A DNA stretch of 64,000 bases from contig NZ_BMHY01000002.1 in assembly GCF_014641555.1 (NCBI RefSeq), forward strand, positions 1 through 64,000, in the 5' to 3' direction. Origin of the DNA: Paenibacillus radicis (ex Gao et al. 2016) (GTDB lineage: Bacteria; Bacillota; Bacilli; Paenibacillales; Paenibacillaceae). Every line of letters begins with the position of its first letter. Position 1 is the first letter of the stretch. Under the pieces are notes generated by a model that was given only the letters and a program-made list of their open reading frames with translations, ran no database searches and had not been told where the DNA came from. The translations under genes were made by a program, and so were the position numbers. Positions 1 to 7,777 of this stretch are shown piece after piece.

Positions 1-4
1 ATAT

Positions 5-80
5 GCTCTCATAGCTCAGTAGGTAGAGTGCATCCATGGTAAGGATGAGGTCACCGGTTCGATCCCGGTTGAGAGCTCCA
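5..80 (+). tRNA. tRNA-Thr (GGT)
   Basis: Cloverleaf with acceptor arms 5-11 and 70-76, encoded CCA at 78-80, TTCGATC T-loop. The anticodon loop ATGGTAA gives anticodon GGT. It is the first gene of a six-tRNA cluster whose beginning may lie left of the window. Confidence 0.95.
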
Positions 81-97
81 GGACATCTTTTACATAT

Positions 98-172
98 GGC
101 CCGTTGGTCAAGGGGTTAAGACACCTCCCTTTCACGGAGGTAACAGGGGTTCGAATCCCCTACGGGTCACCA
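98..172 (+). tRNA. tRNA-Glu (TTC)
   Basis: Acceptor 98-104 pairs with 162-168; CCA encoded at 170-172. The anticodon stem CCTCC/GGAGG encloses CTTTCAC, anticodon TTC. Confidence 0.95.
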
Positions 173-199
173 ACAACTTCTTATTAGCAAAGCGCCTTT

Positions 200-275
200 G
201 GAGGCTTAGCTCAGCTGGGAGAGCATCTGCCTTACAAGCAGAGGGTCGGGGGTTCGATCCCCTCAGCCTCCACCA
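200..275 (+). tRNA. tRNA-Val (TAC)
   Basis: Acceptor GGAGGCT pairs with AGCCTCC; CCA at 273-275. The anticodon loop CTTACAA gives anticodon TAC. Confidence 0.95.
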
Positions 276-284
276 GTTAGCCGA

Positions 285-359
285 TGGGGATTAGCCAAGC
301 GGTAAGGCAACGGACTTTGACTCCGTCATTCTCAGGTTCGATCCCTGAATCCCCAGCCA
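285..359 (+). tRNA. tRNA-Gln (TTG)
   Basis: Acceptor TGGGGAT pairs with ATCCCCA; CCA at 357-359. The loop CTTTGAC gives anticodon TTG. The U1-A72 start of the acceptor is usual for bacterial tRNA-Gln. Confidence 0.95.
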
Positions 360-369
360 CTTTTAATAA

Positions 370-445
370 GAGCCATTAGCTCAGTTGGTAGAGCACCTGA
401 CTTTTAATCAGGGTGTCGAAGGTTCGAGTCCTTCATGGCTCACCA
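370..445 (+). tRNA. tRNA-Lys (TTT)
   Basis: Acceptor GAGCCAT pairs with ATGGCTC; CCA at 443-445. The loop CTTTTAA gives anticodon TTT. Confidence 0.95.
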
Positions 446-467
446 TTTTTATCCTAGCTTCACCCAT

Positions 468-550
468 GCGCGTATGGCGGAATTGGCAGACGCACCAGAC
501 TTAGGATCTGGCGGGCGACCGTGGGGGTTCAAGTCCCTCTACGCGCACCA
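468..550 (+). tRNA. tRNA-Leu (TAG)
   Basis: Class II tRNA with a long variable arm; acceptor GCGCGTA pairs with TACGCGC, CCA at 548-550. The loop CTTAGGA gives anticodon TAG. Last gene of the cluster, followed by an intrinsic terminator. Confidence 0.95.
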
Positions 551-595
551 TATCATGAGAAAACCCTTGTAGCCCAAGGGTTTTTTGCTGTTTAA
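551..595 (+). repeat. 45-bp direct repeat, copy 1 (contains terminator)
   Basis: Positions 551-595 are identical to 1195-1239. The repeat begins right after the CCA of tRNA-Leu and contains the whole terminator. The two copies bracket the ferritin-like gene. Confidence 0.95.
561..586 (+). terminator. Terminator of the first tRNA cluster
   Basis: AAACCCTTG and CAAGGGTTT pair around a short loop and run into six T. It lies within the first copy of a 45-bp repeat found again after the next gene. Confidence 0.9.
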
Positions 596-681
596 TAATC
601 TATTTCAAGTGTGTTAATTAGGAACCGACATAGGCAGATACTCATATACTTTGTATATACTATTGTTGGGGGGACATAAAC

Positions 682-1164
682 TTGTATCAAGTACCTTCAT
701 ACTGGGGAAATCCATACTATATAAGGGCCGATTTTGTACCTATTTGGAGCATAGGATTTCCAGAAGCATTACAAATGATAACGCAAGCGGTACAAGGGGA
801 GCGTAACGATGAGCTGTTCTACGATGAATTGATCAATCTGGCTCCGACAAAAGAGCAGGCGGCCATTATCGAAAGCATCCGTAATGATGAGCGCGTCCAC
901 AATAAAATGTTTCGAGAGATGTATCGGGCTTTGACGGGACAGGAAATTGCAGGCATCAGCAGTGAGCAATATGAGCGTGTGCAATTCTATACAGAGGGTC
1001 TACAGCGCGCCTTGATGGGGGAATTAAGCGCGGTGGAAAACTATCGTAAGATATGGTTCGGATTGCCTGCCGGCATTTATAAAGATACGGTTTACGGTGT
1101 CATATTAGATGAGCTAAAGCACGCTGCGAAGTATAATTATCTGATTACATTGAATTTAAGTTAA
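682..1164 (+). CDS. Ferritin-like domain protein
   Basis: A 160-residue protein predicted to be a four-helix ferritin/rubrerythrin-like bundle that could bind a di-iron centre. Two helices carry carboxylate-histidine motifs typical of the superfamily: DERVH in the first half and DELKH near the C terminus, with further Glu in ERNDEL and GELSAVENY. The start is TTG, preceded by a run of G (GGGGGG) at a good distance; no upstream ATG fits. No signal peptide is visible, so it is probably cytosolic or, as for some Bacillales relatives, spore-associated. The gene stands alone between two identical terminators. The family assignment is fairly secure; substrate and role are not known. Confidence 0.75.
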   Translation: MYQVPSYWGNPYYIRADFVPIWSIGFPEALQMITQAVQGERNDELFYDELINLAPTKEQAAIIESIRNDERVHNKMFREMYRALTGQEIAGISSEQYERVQFYTEGLQRALMGELSAVENYRKIWFGLPAGIYKDTVYGVILDELKHAAKYNYLITLNLS

Positions 1165-1194
1165 ATTAACCCTCTCTACTTGTTGTGCGTATCG

Positions 1195-1239
1195 TATCAT
1201 GAGAAAACCCTTGTAGCCCAAGGGTTTTTTGCTGTTTAA
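1195..1239 (+). repeat. 45-bp direct repeat, copy 2 (contains terminator)
   Basis: Identical to 551-595. The hairpin and T-run at 1205-1230 terminate the ferritin-like gene. Perfect identity outside the stem too points to a recent duplication rather than convergent terminators. Confidence 0.9.
1205..1230 (+). terminator. Terminator of the ferritin-like gene
   Basis: Same hairpin and T-run as at 561-586. Confidence 0.9.
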
Positions 1240-1334
1240 AATATCTAAAGTTTTTTGGAAGTTATTCGCACCAATAACCTATAGGGATAAGGGCAAAAAT
1301 GTATGTGGGCAAACCCCAATAGGAGGTCATACAC

Positions 1335-1658
1335 ATGAAAAAAATGATCGTTGCAGTTGTATCCGCATGTATGTTGCTTTCAGCAGGCTCTGCAGCATAT
1401 GCTGCTGCCCCAACGACTGAGAAGAAGCATCATGAACAAAAAGCACACGAGAAGAAAGTCCACGCTAAAAAAGTGCATGCGAAAAAAGTACACAACAAGC
1501 ATGTTAAGCAATTGCATGCAAAAAGCGTAAAAAAGGCGCATAAACTTCATGCTAAAGGAACAAGTGAAGCCAAAAAGCTGCACGCAAAAAGCTTCTCAAC
1601 AAAAGCGACAAAAATGCCGAAATCCGGTTTCGGCGGTGCAAGTGAACAAACCGAATAA
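1335..1658 (+). CDS. Secreted His/Lys-rich repeat protein, possible sortase substrate
   Basis: A 107-residue protein starting at ATG behind AGGAGG. Residues 1-24 are a clear signal peptide ending in AYA-A. The mature part is made of degenerate KxHAKK-type units (for example KKVHAKKVHAKK), so it is very basic and rich in His; it may bind metal or anionic wall polymers, but this is a guess. The C-terminal end reads MPKSGFGGASEQTE. MPKSG resembles an LPXTG sorting motif, yet the usual hydrophobic segment and basic tail are missing. The next gene encodes a sortase, which makes a substrate relationship plausible. I do not recognise a named family. Confidence 0.7.
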   Translation: MKKMIVAVVSACMLLSAGSAAYAAAPTTEKKHHEQKAHEKKVHAKKVHAKKVHNKHVKQLHAKSVKKAHKLHAKGTSEAKKLHAKSFSTKATKMPKSGFGGASEQTE

Positions 1659-1665
1659 GGGGAAT

Positions 1666-1697
1666 AAAGAGAGGGTCATACCCCTCTTTACTTTTAT
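1666..1697 (+). terminator. Hairpin between His/Lys-rich gene and sortase
   Basis: AAAGAGAGGG pairs with CCCCTCTTT around TCATA, followed by a T-rich stretch. It ends directly before the sortase start and could act as a leaky terminator or attenuator. The sortase start has no clear ribosome binding site of its own. Confidence 0.6.
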
Positions 1698-1700
1698 CAG

Positions 1701-2363
1701 ATGAATAATAAATGGATTGCATATTTACTGATGTTAATGATTGTATGCATAGGCAGCAGCTCCTGTTCGAGTCCGGCCAAACCTCCTTTAAACCCTCCAG
1801 CCAAGCATCTAACCGAGTTCAACAAGAGTGCTTCACCACCAGCAGCTAAGCCCCAAATACCTCTTGTTATTAAGAAGCGAGCTCAGAATATAACGCTCGC
1901 AACCGGGATTGTACCAGTTGAATTGTTTATTCCAGCGATTCAGCTTCAAGCGCAAGTCGAGCCAGTATCCGTTCTGGAGGATGGTCAAATGGATATTCCC
2001 CAAAGTACGGATAAGGTTGGCTTTCTCAGCACGGGCATTTTGCCAGGTGCGACCGGTAATGCGGTTATGGATGGACATGTCGATAGCTATACAGGGCCAG
2101 CTGTTTTCTTTAGATTGAAAAAGCTGAAGCCGGGCGATGAAGTGCTGATTAGGAATAAAAGCGGTCGTGTGCTTCAATTTAACGTAGAATCAGTTGAAAC
2201 CTTCAAAACGGCCGATGCGCCGGTTCAAAAAATATTTGGACCTGCAGATGGTGCTCATTTGAACTTAATAACGTGCACTGGAAAATACAGCAGAAGCAAA
2301 AAGGAACATGAGGCCCGGCTGGTTGTATTCACAAAACTGCAGGAAGTCCGTTATGGCCAATAG
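1701..2363 (+). CDS. Class F-like sortase
   Basis: A 220-residue transpeptidase that would cleave a sorting motif and join the protein to the cell envelope. The N terminus is hydrophobic and contains Cys at residue 22, so it is membrane-bound or a lipoprotein. The sortase fold follows a Pro-rich linker. The catalytic His lies in DGHVDSYTGPAVF, the Cys in NLITCTG and the Arg in HEARLVV, near the end. The HVDS-x-x-GPAVF context resembles class F sortases. It sits 42 bp after the His/Lys-rich protein on the same strand, behind a hairpin. The start ATG lacks a good Shine-Dalgarno, so translation may be weak or coupled. Enzyme family is secure; class and substrate are inferred. Confidence 0.85.
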   Translation: MNNKWIAYLLMLMIVCIGSSSCSSPAKPPLNPPAKHLTEFNKSASPPAAKPQIPLVIKKRAQNITLATGIVPVELFIPAIQLQAQVEPVSVLEDGQMDIPQSTDKVGFLSTGILPGATGNAVMDGHVDSYTGPAVFFRLKKLKPGDEVLIRNKSGRVLQFNVESVETFKTADAPVQKIFGPADGAHLNLITCTGKYSRSKKEHEARLVVFTKLQEVRYGQ

Positions 2364-2379
2364 GTTGTAACGGATTTTT

Positions 2380-3042
2380 TTATGCGGTGAAGCCTTGTTG
2401 ATTCAAGCGGTCGAGCACTAAATGAACGGCAATGGCGTCGTCCAGATAGCCGATTGGAAAGATATAGTCAGGGATGATGTCCGCCGATAGAATAAAATAG
2501 AGTAAAGCGCTGCCGAGCACGGAGCGATCATGTCCTAGCGTATCTTCATTGCAATATTGCATATACATTTTTTTCAGATGCTCGATGAATGGCCCTGCGC
2601 CGTTAACTTGTTTGACTTTCGCATGAAATTCATCACAGATCATACGATGACCTTCTTCAGTCCGTGCATATTGCTCATACTTATCCAGTTCCTGCGCGAT
2701 CCGTGCCGTTGTCACATCGGGATCGTACAGATTGGAATTTCCGAGCATGTCTTTTATCGCATGAAGCGAATCGAAAATTCCGGTATCGCTTTCGTTTTTG
2801 TCACCCGTCATCTCATAACCGGAAGCCTCTAGTAGTTTTTCGAGCGAAATTTGCAGATGCTCCGAAAAAGCTTTCAAGTGAATCAGTTTAGGCTGTTGTT
2901 TGCCATTCACAATTCTCGATATGGTTGCGGTATCGATTCCGCAAAGACTGCCAAGCTTGCGCATGGAGAGCGAATGCTTCTTGATCAAGTATTTGAGCAA
3001 GTCTCCGAGAGCATGTTCCTTCGATTGATCAAACCCATCCAT
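2380..3042 (-). CDS. HTH (XRE) regulator with YkvA/DUF1232-like C terminus
   Basis: A 220-residue protein. Residues about 10-70 form a Cro/CI-type helix-turn-helix (HSLSMRKLGSLCGIDTATISRIVNGKQQP). Near the C terminus the segment with LLYFILSADIIPDYIFPIGYLDDA matches the DUF1232/YkvA pattern, a short membrane-associated hairpin. The start at 3042 follows GGAGGG; a longer reading to 3108 has no ribosome binding site. It is divergent from the first YtaF-like gene, and the shared gap holds repeated TTGAG/CTCAA elements that may be its operators. Function unknown beyond likely transcription control. Confidence 0.75.
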   Translation of the reverse strand: MDGFDQSKEHALGDLLKYLIKKHSLSMRKLGSLCGIDTATISRIVNGKQQPKLIHLKAFSEHLQISLEKLLEASGYEMTGDKNESDTGIFDSLHAIKDMLGNSNLYDPDVTTARIAQELDKYEQYARTEEGHRMICDEFHAKVKQVNGAGPFIEHLKKMYMQYCNEDTLGHDRSVLGSALLYFILSADIIPDYIFPIGYLDDAIAVHLVLDRLNQQGFTA

Positions 3043-3088
3043 TCTTATCCCTCCAGTTTTTCTTCTTTCTATAGTATATGAGGTCATT

Positions 3089-3170
3089 TTGAGAAATTTA
3101 CCATGCATTTATTCATCAACAGGCAAAGGGTTGTTGAGTTTTTCTCAATGTACATGCACTTAAATCTCAA
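3089..3170. promoter_or_regulatory. Candidate operators (TTGAG/CTCAA elements)
   Basis: The gap between the HTH gene and the YtaF-like gene holds TTGAGAAA at 3089-3096, the inverted repeat TTGAG-N5-CTCAA at 3134-3148, and CTCAA at 3166-3170. Such repeated half-sites between divergent genes suggest binding by the neighbouring regulator. Inference only. Confidence 0.4.
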
Positions 3171-3214
3171 CACTTCATACATTGATAGCAAATAACAACT
3201 TGAGGTGATCACAT

Positions 3215-3910
3215 ATGACGTGGCTGCTTATTCTTGGTTTTACCATTTCATCTAGTCTAGATAATTTAGGTGTAGGACTTTCTTACGGCATTCGAGAAAT
3301 ACGAATTGGATTCCTTTCAAATTTACTCATTGCTGCCGTGTGCTTCCTATTTAGTTATTCGGGCATTTGGTTTGGAAAATGGATTTCTGCCGTACTCCCG
3401 GGCGTGCTTCCCGTCTTGCTCAGTGCATTTGTTCTTCTCATTATAGGACTTCGTATTATCCTGTTATCAGTCCCGCGTAAAGTGGAGGAGACAGCGGAGC
3501 AACCAGGTCTGCCGGAGCAACAGGTTCAGCAAGGGCAAGAGGGTGGGCCAGCAGCAGTATCTGCAGTAGTGCCTGCATCAAGAGTAGGAGGGCTATCGGC
3601 GATTTTACGAAATCCGGAAAGTGTGGATCTGGATAAATCGAAGCATATCGGAATATTCGAATCATTGATTTTAGGAGTCGCGCTTTCGGCTAATGCAATG
3701 ACTAACGGACTGAGCGCCGGATTGCTCGGCATATCGCCACTGATCATTTCTTTAATGGCTGCAGGCGGCAGCTTCCTGACTGTATGGCTTGGGGTATGGG
3801 TAGGCTGCAAAGTTGCAGGGGTACGGATTGGACCCTTTACATTAGGGCAGTTCGGAACAATGGTAAGCGGCATTATTCTATTATTAATCGCCGTTAATAG
3901 CTTCTTCTAA
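3215..3910 (+). CDS. YtaF/MntP-like membrane protein
   Basis: A 231-residue polytopic membrane protein with two similar halves, each opening with a helix carrying Asp/Asn (SSLDNLGVGLSYG; the second half ALSANAMTNGLSAG). This is the pattern of YtaF and of MntP-type manganese exporters. A hydrophilic Gln/Glu/Pro/Ala-rich loop (about residues 88-130) separates the halves. The ATG start follows TTGAGGTG. A paralogue follows at 4007. YtaF has been tied to sporulation in Bacillus, but its transport substrate is unclear, so ion export is only a possibility. Confidence 0.75.
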   Translation: MTWLLILGFTISSSLDNLGVGLSYGIREIRIGFLSNLLIAAVCFLFSYSGIWFGKWISAVLPGVLPVLLSAFVLLIIGLRIILLSVPRKVEETAEQPGLPEQQVQQGQEGGPAAVSAVVPASRVGGLSAILRNPESVDLDKSKHIGIFESLILGVALSANAMTNGLSAGLLGISPLIISLMAAGGSFLTVWLGVWVGCKVAGVRIGPFTLGQFGTMVSGIILLLIAVNSFF

Positions 3911-4006
3911 GACTTAACGGACACATCCATGCCAAACACAATTCAACCAACTCTAGCATATTCTATTTAGTAGATTCTGCTTGTAGTAGATGAGAGAGGG
4001 GGTTGA

Positions 4007-4570
4007 ATGATGCATTGGATTTCAATTGTAATGATCGGTTTTGCTTCCAATATTGATAATCTGGGGATAGGCGTATCGTTTGGAACACGCTCGACCAAAA
4101 TTCCGATCCTATCAAATCTGTTAATTGCTATTGTGGGTATGACTGCCGCCTATTTAGCGATTACGATGGGTCATCTCATATCGGGGTATATGAGCCCTAG
4201 GTACGCTAATCTCATTGGCGGCATTATTATAATGGCATTAGGCGTAAGCAGCATCCGGTTTAAAGCTTCGGCGAAAGTTGAGTCAAGCCCGCTTGTACTT
4301 GGCGATTACCAAAAACAAATTTCATGGCGTGAATCCATTTCGTTAGGTCTGGCACTTTCATTAAATTGTTTGGCTACGGGGTTTGGAGCAGGGGTTAGCG
4401 GTGTTTCTCCTGTTATGACGGCCATCTCGGTCGGGGTGTTCTCTCTGGTAACGGTGGCTCTTGGGGTGAGTATCGGGCACCAGATTTCAAGAACTTGGAT
4501 AGGCAAATACTCGGCTCTGATCGGCGGGTTGATGTTAATTGCTATCGGTTTGTATGAGGTGTTTGTGTAA
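4007..4570 (+). CDS. YtaF/MntP-like membrane protein, second copy
   Basis: A 187-residue paralogue of the preceding gene with the same SNIDNLGIGVSFG opening helix and a repeat LSLNCLATGFGAG in the second half. The central loop is shorter. The start ATG at 4007 (followed by a second ATG) is preceded by GAGAGAGGGGG. The two genes are 96 bp apart and could be one unit. Members of this family often act as homodimers; two unequal paralogues might pair, which is speculation. Confidence 0.75.
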   Translation: MMHWISIVMIGFASNIDNLGIGVSFGTRSTKIPILSNLLIAIVGMTAAYLAITMGHLISGYMSPRYANLIGGIIIMALGVSSIRFKASAKVESSPLVLGDYQKQISWRESISLGLALSLNCLATGFGAGVSGVSPVMTAISVGVFSLVTVALGVSIGHQISRTWIGKYSALIGGLMLIAIGLYEVFV

Positions 4571-4573
4571 TGG

Positions 4574-4613
4574 AACAACAAAAAGCGACCTGTCCGGGCC
4601 GCTTTTTGTTGTG
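4574..4613. terminator. Bidirectional terminator
   Basis: AACAAAAAGCG and CGCTTTTTGTT form a stem with A-rich and T-rich ends, serving the YtaF-like gene and the convergent binding-protein gene. Confidence 0.8.
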
Positions 4614-4645
4614 TTAGAGCGCTCCATTAACAGGCAGTTATACTT

Positions 4646-5992
4646 CTACCGCGCCTGCTGCTCTGAATCATTAGGTTGAAGCGAAGCAGCGCCTAGCAAA
4701 AGCTGGCCCTCTGCCTCAATTGTCTCGAGCGCTTGATTCAACGTTTTGTTGTGATCCAGCACTTCTTTGAATTGCGCTCTCTTAAGTGCACCATACTCCC
4801 TTAGGAAGAGCTGAAGGTTCTCTTCGGGATAGGAGAAGCTTTGAGTAAATTTCAGTTTGTAAAACGGCTCCAGGCTGTGACCATTCTTTTCATTCATCGT
4901 ACCTGTGCGAGACTGTAGAAAGAAATTGCTCTTGGATTTCAACTTTGCTAATGAATCGCTATTGGCGAACTGAATAAATTGCCATGCGGCTTGCTGATTA
5001 GACGATTCCGCATTAATCGCGAATATTTTGATAAGGGAGAAGGATACCGCTTGATCCGGAAATTGCGGATTGATCGGTTCCGTGACCATATCCCATTGCA
5101 TCTTATTACCGTTTTCGGCTGTCAGTCGGACAAGAGTGTTAAAAAAAGTAAAGCTGCCTAAATACATAGCAGAGTTGCCGGTGATAAACGGTTCTTTTTC
5201 GACATCGTCGCTTTCAATCATTCCGTTCTGGATTTCATAATAAGGGATGACCTCTTTTTCAAAAAGTGCCACTGCTTTTTCTGCATTTTTGCGATTTGCA
5301 TCCGTTTTGATTAATATTTTTTTCTGTTTGAAATCATAATCTGCTAAGCCTTCTATACCGTTAAGCCGTTCAAGCAAGCCGCTTGGGGTAGATTCCCAAA
5401 ACTGCAGCGACAATCCATAAAGGTGTTCGCCTGACTCATCCTTGCCCGGAAAACGCTGCGCTAATTGAAGTACTTGATCCCATGTCATTTGATCGGTTGG
5501 ATACTCAATGTGATAGCGGTCAAACAGCTCTTTATTATAAAATAAAGCTGATGCATCAAAGATAGGCGCCAATCCGAACAACTCTCCGTCTCCCATTTGC
5601 TTTAAGATATCTAATATCCCTGAATGGAAGCTATTCAGCGAATAATTGGAGGTCTTGATTAAACCGTCCAAAGCCGTCAGCTTTCCTTCCCGCAGCAGCT
5701 CTTTATATTGTTCCGGAGTCAAGTACAGCACATCTGGTTTTTCCTGCTCCAGCTCTTTCTTCAGTTTATTGATTCCACCAGGCTCATACTGACCGACTGT
5801 AATCTCTGACACTTCAAGCTCTATATTCGGATGTTCGACAGCGAATACGTTACCGTATTCGGATTGGAACGAATATTCATTGTCATACATCACTTTAATT
5901 TTAGTCTGTTCAGTCTCTGCCGTTTGCGTACATCCGGTAAATAAGATAGCCAAGATGATACAACAGGGAAGCAGGCGGAGAAAAGCATTCAT
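4646..5992 (-). CDS. Extracellular solute-binding lipoprotein (family 1), orphan
   Basis: A 448-residue ABC-importer binding protein. The signal sequence ends in LFTGC, a lipobox, so it is anchored on the outer face of the membrane. The body has family-1 (sugar) binding-protein features such as KPDVLYLTPEQYKELLREGKLTALDGL and YNKELFDRYHIEYPTDQMTWDQVL. The ATG follows GAGGAGGG. No permease or ATPase gene is adjacent; the divergent neighbour is an MFS transporter. The substrate is probably a carbohydrate but cannot be read from the sequence. The permeases may lie elsewhere or the protein may sense rather than import. Confidence 0.8.
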   Translation of the reverse strand: MNAFLRLLPCCIILAILFTGCTQTAETEQTKIKVMYDNEYSFQSEYGNVFAVEHPNIELEVSEITVGQYEPGGINKLKKELEQEKPDVLYLTPEQYKELLREGKLTALDGLIKTSNYSLNSFHSGILDILKQMGDGELFGLAPIFDASALFYNKELFDRYHIEYPTDQMTWDQVLQLAQRFPGKDESGEHLYGLSLQFWESTPSGLLERLNGIEGLADYDFKQKKILIKTDANRKNAEKAVALFEKEVIPYYEIQNGMIESDDVEKEPFITGNSAMYLGSFTFFNTLVRLTAENGNKMQWDMVTEPINPQFPDQAVSFSLIKIFAINAESSNQQAAWQFIQFANSDSLAKLKSKSNFFLQSRTGTMNEKNGHSLEPFYKLKFTQSFSYPEENLQLFLREYGALKRAQFKEVLDHNKTLNQALETIEAEGQLLLGAASLQPNDSEQQAR

Positions 5993-6149
5993 TAAAGTCC
6001 CTCCTCTGAATTAGATTAAGTAATCAGCATAAGCAAAGCCAACCGCTCGTAATATAAGTAGAATAATCGAATAGAGCGGGCAAGTTGTCTATTAGCCAGT
6101 GAATCCGTATAAATAGACATACTTAAAGTAATATTGATAGAGGTGCGGG

Positions 6150-7346
6150 ATGAACCATTCCAATGATTATCCAAGCGGCGGGACGACGCGGTGGTCCGTT
6201 CTGATCGCTTATGCGTGTCTCGCGGCGGTGACACAGCTTCTATGGGTCACGTACACGCCAATTACAACAGCAGCTGCGGAAAGATGGGGCGTTTCGATCG
6301 ATGCCGTAGGCTGGCTTGCACAAGTGTTTCCGCTCCTGTATGTTTTACTGGCAGTACCCTTTGGTTATTGGGCGGATCGCCGTTTCAAAAGCTCCTTAGC
6401 CGTTGGAATAGCTGCAACCGTGGCAGGCGCTGTACTGCGCATTCTGCCCGGCTACGGGTGGGCGCTTGCTGGACAAATTGTCATATCGATTGGTCAGCCG
6501 CTCATCCTTAACGCGATTAATAAGCTGGCAGGTCATTACGCGGCTCCTTCCAAACGCCCCGTTGCCATTGCCGCCGGGACAGCGAGCTTGTTCGTCGGTA
6601 TTCTTATCTCAACGGTGAGTTCGCCATACCTCATGGAATGGGGAGGGCTTATTTCCATTCATCTTATTCAAGCATCACTCGCCGTTATTGCAGGCATCTT
6701 ATTGCTCTGGGCGCTTCGCGCTCCAGCAATGTATAACGATCACTCGAACGCTGGCACGACAGTTTTTACATCTATTCGCGCGGTATGGGCTTATCCATGG
6801 GTGCGGTTATATAGCCTGCTTTTATTCGCCGGCTTTGGGTTGTTTGTCACCTTGACGACTTGGCTGGAAGTGTTGGCGATTCCGATAGGACTTGATTCGG
6901 CCCAAGTAGGGCTTGGCATTGGCGGCATGACGCTTGCCGGTATCGCCGGAGCGGCTTTCATTCCCGGCTGGGCTGCCAAGGGGGGAAGAGCGAGAGGAGC
7001 TTTACTTATATCGCTATTAGTTAGCGCGGCAGCGTTGACTGCTCTTGCACGAGGCGCTTCATTTCCGATATTTATCGGAATGTTCGCCGTAACAGGCTGT
7101 ATGCTGCTTGCCAATCTGCCGGTTATTCTCTCCTCGGCGGAGAAGCGGGCTTCGCTTCGCGAGGCAGGTACGGTGGCCGGTCTGCTGCTTATGTTCGGCA
7201 ATCTTGGCGGCATCGTGCTGACGCTCGCAGTTCAGCTTCTGCTGGATCATCGTATAGCTGCTATCGGTCTGCTCATTGCGGTCGTGCTGCTGGCGATACC
7301 CATTGCCTGGCGTTTTCCAAAAGAAGAGGCAAGTTCACTCCCTTGA
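6150..7346 (+). CDS. MFS transporter
   Basis: A 398-residue major facilitator with about twelve hydrophobic helices. Between helices 2 and 3 lies the MFS motif variant FGYWADRRFKSSLAVG. The N-terminal TPITTAAAERWGVSIDAVGWLAQVFPLLYVL is like organic-solute and FLVCR-type carriers. The start ATG follows GAGGTG. It is transcribed away from the orphan binding-protein gene. Substrate unknown. Confidence 0.8.
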   Translation: MNHSNDYPSGGTTRWSVLIAYACLAAVTQLLWVTYTPITTAAAERWGVSIDAVGWLAQVFPLLYVLLAVPFGYWADRRFKSSLAVGIAATVAGAVLRILPGYGWALAGQIVISIGQPLILNAINKLAGHYAAPSKRPVAIAAGTASLFVGILISTVSSPYLMEWGGLISIHLIQASLAVIAGILLLWALRAPAMYNDHSNAGTTVFTSIRAVWAYPWVRLYSLLLFAGFGLFVTLTTWLEVLAIPIGLDSAQVGLGIGGMTLAGIAGAAFIPGWAAKGGRARGALLISLLVSAAALTALARGASFPIFIGMFAVTGCMLLANLPVILSSAEKRASLREAGTVAGLLLMFGNLGGIVLTLAVQLLLDHRIAAIGLLIAVVLLAIPIAWRFPKEEASSLP

Positions 7347-7500
7347 GAATAAAGGAATAATGTGCCGTTTCTAGTCATCTTATAAAAACCGGATATATAG
7401 CAAATTTTACTTATGTGGTATGATGGCTATAGGGCTAATTGTGGTCCGAATGCAGCGAAAGACCTATTATTATTTACTAACGAGCGCAGCGAGGTAAGCT

Positions 7501-7722
7501 ATGGATCAAGTATTCGCAGACGGAACCGAAATTATGGTGAGCGTGGCCTCTCAGCCGAGAGACGCGTATGTTAAAGTCATTGAACAATGGTACAAGAGTC
7601 CAAGCGGTTTTCTTGTGCAGGCAACGGCTTCCGGCATGTACATTAAATTTACGAAGTATTTAACCAAACAACAGAAAGCCGAGCTGTTGCAGATTATACG
7701 GGATCTGAATTACTCTTCATAG
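7501..7722 (+). CDS. Small conserved-looking protein of unknown function
   Basis: A 73-residue soluble protein with no signal peptide, mixed charge and a C-terminal Lys/Gln-rich helix (YLTKQQKAELLQIIRDLNYSS). The ATG follows GAGGTAAG at proper distance and a good terminator hairpin follows, so it looks expressed. I do not recognise a family. Confidence 0.6.
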   Translation: MDQVFADGTEIMVSVASQPRDAYVKVIEQWYKSPSGFLVQATASGMYIKFTKYLTKQQKAELLQIIRDLNYSS

Positions 7723-7730
7723 ACTAGTAA

Positions 7731-7774
7731 GGAATCATTTGTCCCATCATAGGGGGAATATGATTCCCTTTTTT
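7731..7774. terminator. Terminator
   Basis: GGAATCAT and ATGATTCC pair and run into CTTTTTTATTTT. It lies between two convergent genes and can serve both. Confidence 0.7.
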
Positions 7775-7777
7775 ATT

